In this document: positions 11,779 to 22,560 of the stretch, in pieces
Layout: each line of letters opens with the position of its first letter
Position numbering within the stretch: the first letter of the stretch is position 1
Source of the DNA: Tetracentron sinense
Taxonomy: Eukaryota; Streptophyta; Magnoliopsida; Trochodendrales; Trochodendraceae
Assembly (NCBI GenBank): GCA_015143295.1
Contig: CM026551.1
Coordinates: 15,177,827-15,241,826, forward strand
DNA length: 64,000 bases
Reading direction: 5' to 3'
Made by a program: the position numbers and the translations under genes
The notes under the pieces: model-generated
Seen by the model: only the letters and a program-made list of their open reading frames with translations
Database searches by the model: none
What the model was told of the DNA's origin: nothing

Positions 11779-12328
11779 ATACACTATTATAATGAGATAG
11801 TTGGGGTTTTTCTAATATTCCTAATGAGTCCCATTTTTATGGTATCTTATTGTGATAGTCAGTAAGGTGATTTTTTTTTAGATTATATTTTTCCTATTTT
11901 ATCAATAACTCCATGTAAGAAAAAATTAAGATATCTTGTTATCTTATTTGACATGAGAAAAGTTAGTAGGGGTATTGAAATAATATCAACTACAACTAAA
12001 AATAATCTCATTATATCTCCATGATTCCTTCAAATCTTTATCTTTATTTTCTTTCATGCTCTCTCATTGGTCTTTCTCAACAAAGATGTTTACTCTCTAC
12101 GTGGTAACTACTTTTCAAGAGAAAAAGTAGGGTTTTTTTTCTTCTCAAAATGTCCCTTTCAATACTAATGTGTCGTTCACAATTTTTTTTTAATCTAAAA
12201 AGTCCCTCAAATTTCTATACATAATTTTCTCTATTTTTAATTTTGAAAATTCTCTCACTAGGATCCCTCTTCCCAGACTCTCTCCCCTTCCCCTCTCTCT
12301 CACGTGCATCGCAATTGCTGCCCACTAG
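11779..12328 (+). mobile_element. Helitron-like element (copy B), reverse orientation to copy A
   Basis: It aligns over its whole length with the reverse complement of 3444-3911 plus 6129-6247, including the shared GACATGAGAAAAGTTAGTAG and CCTACTTTTTCTCTTGAAAAG-type stretches. It ends GCATCGCAATTGCTGCCCACTAG followed by T, the Helitron 3' rule. It lacks the LTR found in copy A and so shows the ancestral site. The 5' end sits in a TA run and cannot be fixed exactly. Confidence 0.65.
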
Positions 12329-12339
12329 TATATATATAT

Positions 12340-12888
12340 ATGTGAGACCCAATTATTATTTAAAAAATATTTGCAAACCTACTTTAATAAAGGGGATAGA
12401 AATTGCTAGGCAGGAGTTGAGACCAGTTCTTTGGTTATAAACATCTGCACAAACTCAGCCCCTGCTAAAGTTTCAAGTTGGCCCAGACTTTTGTTTTTTT
12501 ATTTTTTATTTATGCGGTTATCATTTAACTACGTTAGTAGGTTAGATCGGCTAGAAGTTAGCTTGGGCAGTGGAGCTCATACTAACCTCTTCAAACTAAG
12601 GGAATAAGAGAAGAAATTGTCGCCTTTTGTAACCGTTTTCCACCAAGATGCCAACCTCTTCTTGGGTCTTACTTTGCTGGCGACTATATAACTGGCATGC
12701 TCAGGGGCAGAGCAAGGAGTTTCGTAGTGGGGCATGCGATGGTTCATTGAAAATGGTAGTAGTTGTTGATGAATTTGTTGAAAATTATTGGGTTGGAACA
12801 AAATATTATGAGTCTTGGTGGATGGGGTTTAGGGCTGTAGGGCCCGAAATTTTTTTTAAGACTAAATTTTTGGGCCATTTCATACATA
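12340..12888. other. Intergenic stretch, no gene recognised
   Basis: No coding or RNA gene is visible. 12695-12860 contains GGGGCAGAGC and GGGCCCGAAATTTTTTTT patches that resemble decayed hAT MITE sequence like that at 38.2-38.5 kb. Confidence 0.3.
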
Positions 12889-13304
12889 TTGTAATAACTC
12901 GTAATTTTTATTCTCGTAAATTAGGTGGGTGATTATTAATAAATTATAAACTAATTAATATAAAATAATTAATTTAGATACTGGAATTAATTAAATGATA
13001 ATTAAGTGTATTGACCAATATCTCAAAATCTGTGTTAATTAGGTAAGGCCAATTACATTCTGTCTTGCGATGAAATGGTTTAATTAAAATTAGATAATTG
13101 ATTTGAGTATAATTGAATTAATTTAGTTCATTTAATTATTAAATGAAAAATAATGATTTATTCTTATTATAATTAAAACCGAATGAAATTAATTAGCATA
13201 ATTAATTAAATGGCCATTGTCCGGAGTGCATCGTCGTATAGCGGGCAAACACTGGCAGGGCGGGACATAGCGCCTATACCCTGTGCATAGTCGCAAACAC
13301 AGCC

Positions 13305-14114
13305 AGGGGTGATAGTCGTGCGTCGAGCCGAGTATTAGAGTGATTAAGCTCAGCTCGCAAATTTTCACTATTGTTCAAGCTCCCGAGCTCGGTTCAAACA
13401 TAAATACCTTGTTCGAACTCGATTCGTGATCATAAATACCTTGTTCAAACTCAGCTTTTAACGAGCTTAATTATAAATAATTATTAATTTTTTAAAAAAA
13501 TTTTAAATCTATTAGCCGAGCCAAATTAGGGAGTATAGCCACACTTGACCCTCTCTTTGAACCAAGGCGAGCAGCTTTGTGATCAATTACTCATTTGGGC
13601 CTTGCCCTTCTTCTCTCATTGTAACACTTATTTAATAGGCAACATCTTATGAACACAACAGTTCGCTAACCGATGTGGGACTATCTTTTGTCCCACATCA
13701 CACATTTTGTTGTTTTTTATCACTTCCAAGCTACACTACTAGTTTGCTACACGACTGATTATTTTAAGACACGGCCATACACACACACCCACACAGCCCC
13801 ACACCGACACACATGGCCACACACCCATGCAGCCACACACATGGCCACACACACTGCCACGATCACACGGCCACAACCACAACACATACACTCACCCACA
13901 CTACACTAATTTAAATATATTTTAAATATATATATAATCCAACTGGGTTTTTATCGAGCCGAGCAAGGGTGTGTTCAAGCTCGGCTCGTTTACTAAACGA
14001 GCTCAAAAAAGGTGTTCAAGCTCAGCTCGTTTACTAAATAAACGAACGATACTCGAGCTTTTAACGAGCCGAGCCCGAGTAGTTCACGAACATTTTGTTC
14101 AATAAGCACCCCTA
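13305..14114. mobile_element. hAT-like insert rich in GAGCTCG motifs
   Basis: The left end reads AGGGGTGATAGTCGTG and the right end GTTCAATAAGCACCCCT, giving a short AGGGGTG terminal inverted repeat of hAT type. Inside, many GAGCCGAGC, GAGCTCGGTTC and CTCGTTTACTAAACGAGC motifs form inverted repeats. No matching 8 bp target duplication was found, so this is a family-level guess. Confidence 0.45.
13777..13908. repeat. CA-rich microsatellite-like tract
   Basis: An irregular (CA)n-based tract with interspersed CCACAC, GGCCACA and CATGCAGCC units. Reading frames through it give histidine/threonine-rich low-complexity products and are not credible proteins. Confidence 0.8.
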
Positions 14115-14274
14115 ACTGTGCTTAGTCACGTCTGTCCCCTTTGCATAGTCGTGCCAAAGCGTGGCTTGAGATGACTTGACGTGTGTCGAGCTGACATAAA
14201 GCGGTTGCTGTGACTAAAGGCCACTCCATGTGATAAGAGGAAAAGTAAACATCAAAGCAGGTATAATATTAGGG

Positions 14275-14480
14275 TGTATTCGAGCTTAGCGGAGCTTAGT
14301 TAAGATCGAGCTCGGTTTGAAGATGTTCAGACTTGGCTCGAGCTCGAATCAAACTCAAATAACTACGCTCGAACTCGAAACTTAGCTTGAACATAGATTA
14401 CCAAGCTTGAGCTCGGCTCGAGCTTGAACTGATTCGAGCTTGAGCTGAGCTTCGCTTAGCTTGAGCTCGGCTTGCAACAT
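14275..14480. repeat. GAGCTCG-rich decayed hAT-like fragment
   Basis: Dense CGAGCTTAGC, GAGCTCGG and TTGAGCTCGGCTCGAG motifs resemble the insert at 13305-14114 but lack clear ends. It is followed by a direct repeat of CTTGTAGAACCCCAGAA (about 14571 and 14623). Confidence 0.4.
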
Positions 14481-15698
14481 TCAAATGTATTCTACCATCA
14501 CCTTCACATAAAACGAAAGCTCCTACAACCAGACCCAAATAGGAATTTCAGAGCACTGAATCTTGTAGAACCCCAGAATTGATTGTGGTGTGCTATCATC
14601 ATCTCACACACCTCACCCTCTCTTGTAGAACCCCAGAACTCAAGTTCATAATCAGTGAATAGTGCAAGTGAATAGTGAATTTTGGCCAAAAGGGCTTTCT
14701 ATATATTTTGGTGTAGGATGGTTGAATGAAAGTATAGTGACCATAATTTAAATTAAATACACTCAGAGGTAAATTGGTAAATTATATCCTGAAAATAATT
14801 TAGTAATTGATATTTTGGTGTTTGATCATATGGCTAACCTTGGTGGAGTAGGGCTAACCCAATGATTTAATTTAATGAGTTAAATTGGTTAAATCTAGGT
14901 TATAAACAAACAGGCCTTAGTGAGGATATATTAGTAATTCTCTATATGAAGTTTAGTATAAATAGAATTGTTTAACCTAATAATCATATTTTTGCTAAAT
15001 CTGAATCAAGAGAAGTGAGATACGATCGTTTTGGGAGAAGAGGAAGAAAGCGGCTGTAGAGTTTAGAATTCTATCGGATCCCATGGAGAACCCTGTGATG
15101 AGAATTGGATCGTCCAAGTTAGCATCGAACCTCTCCTAAGCAATCAACCTCTTGCATTCTTCTCGAAATCAGATCTAGAGGCAAGTGAATATTTTTATAG
15201 TTTAGATATAGGGTGTGTTGTGAACATAATTAATAATTCGGCATTCGGTAAAAATTTAGCATGAAAATTATTCGCGTATAATTTGGAAAAATAATTTACT
15301 AATTCGTTCAAAATTTCGGTGAAAAAAACACAGGACATTAAAAGTATGATACGTGAATAATTCAAGTATAATTCGTCCCAAAATTGAAATAATTCATCCA
15401 AAAAGTCGGCTAAATATATAAAATGCATATATAAGGTTATCTATACTTAGACTTTTATGTAATTGAATAAATAAGGTTAAGTGACTTAATTGTATAAATA
15501 AAATATACAATCTTAGTATTAGATAATTAAATTGAACTAAAACTTTAAATAAAAATAATAATTATAATACACAGTCTAATGATATAACTTTTTTTTAAAA
15601 GATGTATGTAATCTATATTAAATTTATTGGTCTATAAAAGGAATCAAAATTAAAAAAATTAGTCCCCATCTCTTTAGTTACTTATTTTTAAGAAACTA

Positions 15699-16290
15699 CT
15701 AGTTAAAGCTGCACATGCAAGGCACGTGCAGTACATTTAAAATAATATTAAAAATAATTATATGTATGATAAAAAATAATTTAATTATAATATTAAAAAA
15801 TATTTATATACTACTTATCATCAATGTATATAGACATAGACATTTTCTTCTAGTAACATGTTCTATTATTGGGCTGGTTTGTTCAACAAATTGGGGACCT
15901 CATACCTCATTTCTGCTAGATAGGATCGAAGTCAATGGCAAGAGTTCAATCAGCCACAGCTCAACAAGAGTCCCTTTTAACCCCTATTAACTATAGTTAA
16001 GATTCACTAACCCTTGTTCAATAAAATAACCTTGGTTTTATAAGAGAAAAAATATTAACCCAAAGACATTTTTTTATATAAAAACCAAGATTATATTGTT
16101 GAAACTTAAGGGTTAATGAATCTTAGGTATAGTTAATAGAAATTTAACTATGATTAATAAAAGTTAAAGGGACAGGTTGTGAACGTGATGACGTGGTCGG
16201 TGTGATTGAACTCGGATAGTTCAATCACAATTGACTGATCCTATTTCCATTCACATCCTCAAGGACTCATCCTTTGGCATTATAATGATA
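15699..16290 (-). mobile_element. Helitron-like 3' end with a foldback (family F) copy behind it
   Basis: Minus-strand GCACGTGCcttGCATGTGC hairpin, then CTAG and T at 15703-15698, follows the Helitron 3' rule. The foldback copy at about 15975-16240 has TTAACTATAGTTAAGATTCA and its mirrored partner plus TTGAACTCGGATAGTTCAA. The far border is not clear. Confidence 0.4.
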
Positions 16291-16741
16291 GCATTGGAGA
16301 TTTCAACATCAATCTTTACTTTATTCACCGCTCAAAGAAACGTAACAAAACTAATTCAATCCCACAATAGTTTCTAGCAACTGTGGACCCCTTTCATATG
16401 GTTCTTAATGGCGGGACCTAAATTAAAAAAAACCTTTGTTTTCACGACCACGCTATCACGGCAGCCGAATGACAGAGGGGCATCGGATCTGAAAATAGTA
16501 CTGGTGTTTGATTTCTCATGCTTCAGAACGAGAGGGCCGGAGGATTTTGTTCAAAAAGGATCGGTGACAAAAGAATGATAAGCCGGGGCGGTAGACCTGT
16601 GAGATCCATTTCAAAGAGCATTAGTTATGAACGGATTTCAGACTCCACGGATTGTGGATATATGTTGTGAATGAAGGTGGTGGAATATATGACGGTGAGG
16701 TCGTGGCGTCTATCTACGAGCGGTGAGATCATCTTGCCGAC
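16291..16741. other. Intergenic stretch, no gene recognised
   Basis: The 16440-16740 part is GC-richer than its surroundings but has no open frame of useful length and no motif I recognise. It could be a decayed exon or transposon piece. Confidence 0.25.
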
Positions 16742-16749
16742 CTGACAAG

Positions 16750-16968
16750 CAGAGCCGGCCCGTCCATTAGGCCATCAAAGCCTTTGCTTTAGGCCCCATT
16801 AAAAAAGATAATATTAAAAAGGCCCCATTTAGAATATTAAAAAAATATAAAAGACCCATTTAGAATATTAGAAGGGCCCCATTTATAGTTAATTTTTTTT
16901 AATAATATTAAAAAAAACTCTATTTAGAATTTTTGCTTTAGGCCTCCAAATGGCTTGGGCCGGCCCTG
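16750..16968. mobile_element. hAT-type MITE with perfect 8 bp target duplication
   Basis: Flanked by CTGACAAG at 16742-16749 and 16969-16976. The ends CAGAGCCGGCCC and GGGCCGGCCCTG are terminal inverted repeats of hAT type. The inside is AT-rich with repeated GGCCCCATTTAGAATATTA. No coding capacity. The unmutated duplication suggests a fairly recent insertion. Confidence 0.92.
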
Positions 16969-17234
16969 CTGACAAGAGGTAAAAAGTGTGGTGCCAGTAC
17001 CCAAAGAGTGTAGAAAGTTTTCAACAATATGTAGTTGGTAACTCGGGAATGAGAAATGTTTTGTCACGTAGCGAAGTTAAGTCAAGGTATTTTTGGAAGA
17101 TAAACTTCAACCGATACTTTTGGCATATAGTGATGTTAGCCTTCTTCTTTATAAGGGTATTAGATATAGATTTGCAAGAGTGCCACCCTCATAGATTTAA
17201 TGATTGATATTTCATCTCGGGAAGGAATCATATT

Positions 17235-17480
17235 AAATCACGATTGAACTCAGGAGAGTTCAATGCATCCAGAAGTTAACATGTGTACTTTTTAATTTTC
17301 GGTAACTATGGTTAAGATTTGTTTTATAAAGTGGCTAATGATTAAGCATTGAACCTTGATTTTCAAAAAAATATTAATATAACGGTTAAAACTTTATCAC
17401 CATCGTTAACATGGCAATTAAAGGGGCTCAATTGGTGCAATTGAACTCTCTCAAATTCAATCGCAATTGGACATGATCCA
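17235..17480. mobile_element. Foldback element (family F) with TTGAACTC palindromic ends
   Basis: Left CGATTGAACTCAGGAGAGTTCAA and right TTGAACTCTCTCAAATTCAATCG-like segments are complementary, and the core has TAACTATGGTTAAGATT with a mirrored, decayed partner. Target duplication is not evident. Confidence 0.55.
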
Positions 17481-20400
17481 TCCATCTCTTTTCATATAAA
17501 AGAAAGTTCCAGCCAAACGAGTGCCACCACATAACAAAAATCTATCTTTCTCTCCATTAAATCTTAGACAAATGATAGATGGCTGGATCAAACAATACTA
17601 CCGTCTCTCTCAACCATTGATTGATTGATGTTATGAGTTGGCTCACACATTGCAAGTTGCCCTGTCAAAAATAAAGTAAAATCATTGGAGACTTTTTTTT
17701 CAGTTTAATTTTTCAGCTTCCATGAAGATTTACCTGGCAACGTAAATTGCCCGTGACAGTTGATATCAGAGCAAGGTCGTGACCGTGTATTCAAGGCTAG
17801 AAGACATGGCACAGGGGATAGGAGCGCGCACTAACAAGGATCGTCTAGACGAGTTGGAAACCCAGACAGCACAGATTGATGGGATGTAGCATATCTTGGT
17901 GCAGATGGATGACCGAATAAGCAACATGGAACAAGGACACCAGGAATTGGTCGGATCAGTAGAGACCTTGACCGAAGACGTGAAGGGGACAGTGGATGCT
18001 CTCCAGGCCAAGATTGAGGAGCTCTCTAACCGGTTGAATGTGCTTACCATGGCAGTTGGTTCGCACCCTCATGGTCCCACCGAGACATACAGTCGGGTAA
18101 AGGTGCCAGAGCCTCGTTCGTACAGTGGTACGAGATATGTGAAAAAGTTTAAGAATTTCTTATTCGACATGGAACAGTATTTCCGAGCCGTGAGACAAGA
18201 ATCAGAGGAAACCAAGGTCTCAACAGCAACAATGTATCTATCGAGTGATGCCAAGTTATGGTGGGGTACTCGATACGATGACATTCAGAATGGGAGATGC
18301 GTCATGAATACTTGAGCGGACTTGAAGCGGGAGTTAAAAGCCCAATTCTTACCTGAGAATGTGGAGTACGTCACTAGGAGGAATTTATGACAGTTGGATT
18401 AGACAGGTACGGTGCGTGAATATGTGAAGCGGTTCTCGGCCCTCATGTTAAACATCAAGGACATGTCCGAGAAAGATAAGATGTTCTATTTCATGGAGGG
18501 ATTGAAACCTTGGGCACAGACCGAGTTACAAAGGCAACGTGTTCAAGACTTAGCTTCAGCACAAGTAGCAGCAGAGCGTCTGAATGACTACTCCACAAAT
18601 GACCCTAACAAGAAGAAGGTGACCTCAACCCACACTAGCCACAATAAATCTTCTCGACCATCGAATGGGAAGAAGCAGGGCAATGGCAAGTCTGGGTTGA
18701 GCAAAGAAGCTTCAACATCAAAGGGTTCGAGTATCAAGCCGATGCAGTGCTTTCTTTGTGGTGGACCACACCGAGTAGCAGTTTATCCGCAGACACAAGC
18801 CCTCAATGCCCTACAGGCATCAGTGAGTAACTCGACTATGCACGAGGAGCTGTCCGAGAGTGATGATGATGAGGAAGAGCAGCCAATGATGGGAGCCATC
18901 AGGTTGCTTAATGCTCTTAAGACTCAAGGTGATGAGAAGGCGCCACAGTCAAAAGGGCTCATGTTCATTGATTTGAAGATCAATGGGAAGGCCACCCGTG
19001 TCATGGTGGATACGAGGGCGACACATAACTTTGTTGCGGAAGGAGAAGCTAAGCAACTGGGATTGAAGCTGGAGAAAGATTCAAGTCGCATCAAAGCCGT
19101 AAACTCGACAGCGAAACCTATTCACGGGGTAGCCAAAGGGGTGCCCATTGAAGTAGGTGCTTGGTCAGGAAAGACTAACTTGACAGTGATTCCCATGGAT
19201 GACTTCCAGGTCATTGTGGGGATGAAGTTCTTGCAGGAATCTAAGGCCGTGCCAATGCCGTACCTACGATCGTTGTGCATCTTTCGTGACTCTCCATGTA
19301 TGATTCCAACAGTGGCAAGCAAAGGTGGAGAGAAGATGCTTTCGACCCTACAGCTTAAGAAATGGTTGAAGAAGGTAGAGATGACTTACTTAGCTACATT
19401 GAGGGAAGAGTCTCAACTAGAGCAGGATTCAGTTCCGAAGGAAGTGACCGATGTGTTGGCAAAGTTTGCTAGCGTGATGCCCGACAAGTTGCCAAAGTCC
19501 CTTCCTCCTCGTCGAGCAATTGATCATGAGATAGAACTTGTTCTCGGGGCTAAGCCGCCTGCGAAAGCCCCTTATCGTATGGCCCCTCCGGAGCTTGTAG
19601 AACTTCAGAAGCAATTTGATGATCTCCTAAAGTCAGGCTTCATTCGCCCCTCCTAGGCACCATTTGGGGCACCAATCATCTTCCAGTGCAAACATAACGG
19701 GAGTTTGAGGCTTTGCGTGGATTACCAAGCACTAAACAAGTTGACCGTGCGGAACAAGTATCCCATCCCATTGATTGCCGATTTTTTCGATCAACTTGGG
19801 ACAGCCAAGTACTTCAGTAAGCTTGATTTACGGTCAGGCTACTATCAGGTTCGCATCGCGGAGGGCGACGAACCTAAGACGACTTGCGTGACGAGATATG
19901 ACGCATTCGAATTCATGGTGATGCCTTTCGGCCTTACCAACGCACCAGCTACCTTCTCAACACTGATGAATCAGATATTCCATAAGTTCCTGGACAAGTT
20001 CGTTGTGGTCTATTTGGATGATATCGTGGTGTATAGCTCAACTCTTGAGGAGCATGTTAAGCATTTGCAAAAGGTGTTAGCCTTGCTAAAGAAGAACCAA
20101 TTGAACTTTAAGAAGGAGAAGTGCTCATTTGCACAGAAGCGCATTAGTTTCCTTGACCATGTGTTGGGTGAAGGAAAAGTGAGAATGGAGGAGGACAAGA
20201 TCCGATCTATTCAAAAGTGGGAGCCACCTACGACTACCACCGAGCTGCAATCCTTCCTAGGCCTTGTGAATTACTATCGTAAGTTCATTAAAGGCTACTC
20301 AGCAGCTGCAGCACCATTGACTGACCTACTTAAGAAGGAGCGTGCTTGGGTATGGTCAAGGGAGTGTCAGGAAGCCTTCGAGAGACTGAAGCTTACCGTG

Positions 20401-21269
20401 GCCCAACATCCTGTTCTTATACAGTCAGACTTGGTGAAGCCTTTTGAAGTACAGACTGATGCATCAGATTATGCTATTGGAGGAGTGTTGGTGCAAGGAG
20501 AACATCCGACTGCTTATGAGAGCCGGAAATTATCTGAAGCTGAGCATCGCTACACAGCTCAAGAGAAAGAGTTGCTTGCAGTGGTGCATTGTCTTCGGGT
20601 GTGAAGGCATTACTTACTTGAATCAAAATTTATGGTGAAAACCAACAATGTTGCCGTGTCTCACTTCATGACGCAGAAGAAGCTCACGTCCAAGCAAGCG
20701 CGATGGTAAGAGTTGCTAGCGGAATTTGACTTTGAGTTAGAGTACAAACCGGGTCGGTACAACAATGTTGCCGATGCCTTAAGTGTAGAGACCCGAATCT
20801 TTTTTCATATTTTTAGTGCATTGCATTAAGGGTATTTTTAGTCGTTATAAGTGTTAAAGTGTGTGTATTTATATCTAAGTATGGTGATGTAAACTAAGCT
20901 TAATCAACTTGTAACGGATGAATGTCATAGCACACCCTAAACTTTAGGAAGCTCTAGTTTTAGCACCGTTTACTGGAATTGAGTGATTCTTGAACCATTA
21001 GAAAGGTGTTGGAACCCTCTTCGAGGTTCATGTTTAGTGTTTTTCCTCATTTTGAGTTTAAGTCAAGTCAATAGTGAGTTTTGTCTAATGGAATTACAGA
21101 TCAGTCAACTTTGGGGACAATTTAGTCTATTAATTAAGTGGAAATTGGAAATTCTAAAATGCCAGAAATGTTCATTTTCGAGAGACGAATCCAACGCAAG
21201 TTGAATCGTCAAAATCCGACGAACGAGTCAAAAGTTATGGCCAAAACAGTAAAGGGAGTCAAAACCTGC

Positions 21270-21470
21270 AGGAACCGATCGCTCGGTCAGAACCAGCGAT
21301 CGATCGGTCCAAAACCGATCGATCGGTATCTATCGACTGGTCCAAAATTCTGTATGGGAAAATTTTCCAGAGAGTGTGTTTTTGACCGATCGCCCGGTCA
21401 TAAACACCGATCGATCGGTAGGCAACCGATCGCTCGGTCATTACCACCGATCGCTCGGTCCTTCGTGTTT
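21270..21470. repeat. Array of palindromic GATCGATCGGT-type motifs
   Basis: About eight irregularly spaced variants of ACCGATCG(A/C)(T/C)CGGT occur in 200 bp just upstream of the TATAAATAGG box of the solo LTR. Each motif is nearly self-complementary, so the block can form many alternative hairpins. Confidence 0.85.
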
Positions 21471-22409
21471 TTGCTGATTTTTAGTATGGGCTTTTTGGTC
21501 TTTTCGTTCTCAGACCTTGGGGCTATAAATAGGGGGTCCTACTCGAAATATTAAAATACTCCACCTAGTTCTAACCTAATTTGGCAAAAAGGAGGAGAAA
21601 CCCTAGGGTTTTGAGAGAGGGTTTTCTTGGAGAAGGAGGAGATTGATAGGAGATTGCAAGAAAAGTTTGGGAAGCTTCTCCAAATCGTCTCGGGAGCGTT
21701 TTGAATCCAAGGGAAGGATTCCTAAGGTCGATATACTATCCTAATCAACTTTATTTTAAGGTTTTGTGAATGTTAAGATGATAGAAATGATAGAATAGAG
21801 ATTGAATGCATGTTTTCCCTAATTTTCTATGAAATGAGCTAATTATGAGTGGACGTGTGAATGGAAATGTGGATTTGAATGTGGATGGGATGTATGAAGG
21901 ATGGGAAATGTGTGGAGGATGGGATTACTATGTGGATGTGAATGGTGAATGGATTGTATGGATGGATTGTGGTTAGATGGATGCTTGAGAAAGTAGAGAA
22001 ATAATGGATTCATAATATGGGTACTCAAGGTGTTTGTAAAAATGTTTGAGAGAATAAATGCTATTATGTTCTTATGAAATGGTGGTAAATTGATTATGAA
22101 TTGCGATATGAATTATGATAAGATATGTATAGGTGAATGGTTTGTTAAGTATGTTTAATTATTTGCTTGGGAATTGATAGTCGGGAAGGTAAGAACTTAG
22201 AGGAACATCTCTCAAACCGGGAATTCTCTAACTATTTGGTATGGGACATATAGTGGAGTTTCCATGGTGGGAGATCGGAACCTAAGCAATTACCAACTCG
22301 AATATTAATTTCGACACTTAAGCACACAAGCACGTGTATGCGAAGATAAGAGTCTCACAAGTCACACATGTGGACTACAAGCATGAACATGGCATACGTA
22401 TGACATTCT

Positions 22410-22560
22410 GAATAAGCATAAGCATGACATGGTCCGTATCCGCCAAGAACGGCATGTCTCATTACTGTGTGATCTGAATAAGTGCATAAGGCATGGTCCG
22501 TATCCGCCAAGAACGGCATGTCTCATCCTTGTATGATCTGAATAAGTGCATAAGCATAAG
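22410..22560. repeat. 64 bp tandem repeat inside the solo LTR
   Basis: GGTCCGTATCCGCCAAGAAC recurs 64 bp apart (22431 and 22495), with flanking CATGTCTCAT and GATCTGAATAAGTGCATAAG also repeated. A GCATAA-rich run follows. Confidence 0.85.

Larger units (their letters stand above)
12890..15690 (+). mobile_element. Old LTR-like stretch carrying later inserts
   Basis: It starts TGTAATAACTCG, close to the TGTAACAACCC start at 40994. A TATAAATAG box lies at about 14952, followed by sequence aligning with the solo LTR at 3912-6128 (TATTTTTAGCAAAACC-like, then GAGGCAAGTGAATA). Repeats of GCATAGTCG occur before (13.29 kb) and after (14.15 kb) a GAGCTCG-rich insert. No coding region is present, and the 3' border is not visible. 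It is a fossil of uncertain family, probably Ty3/gypsy. Confidence 0.45.

Noticed and set aside
13673-13909. Open frame with repeated His/Thr/Ala (plus strand)
   Set aside because: It is a translation of a CA-rich microsatellite within transposon-derived DNA; no start context, promoter or family similarity.
18069-18284. Minus-strand frames inside the chromovirus region
   Set aside because: Shadows of the plus-strand gag-pol reading frames.
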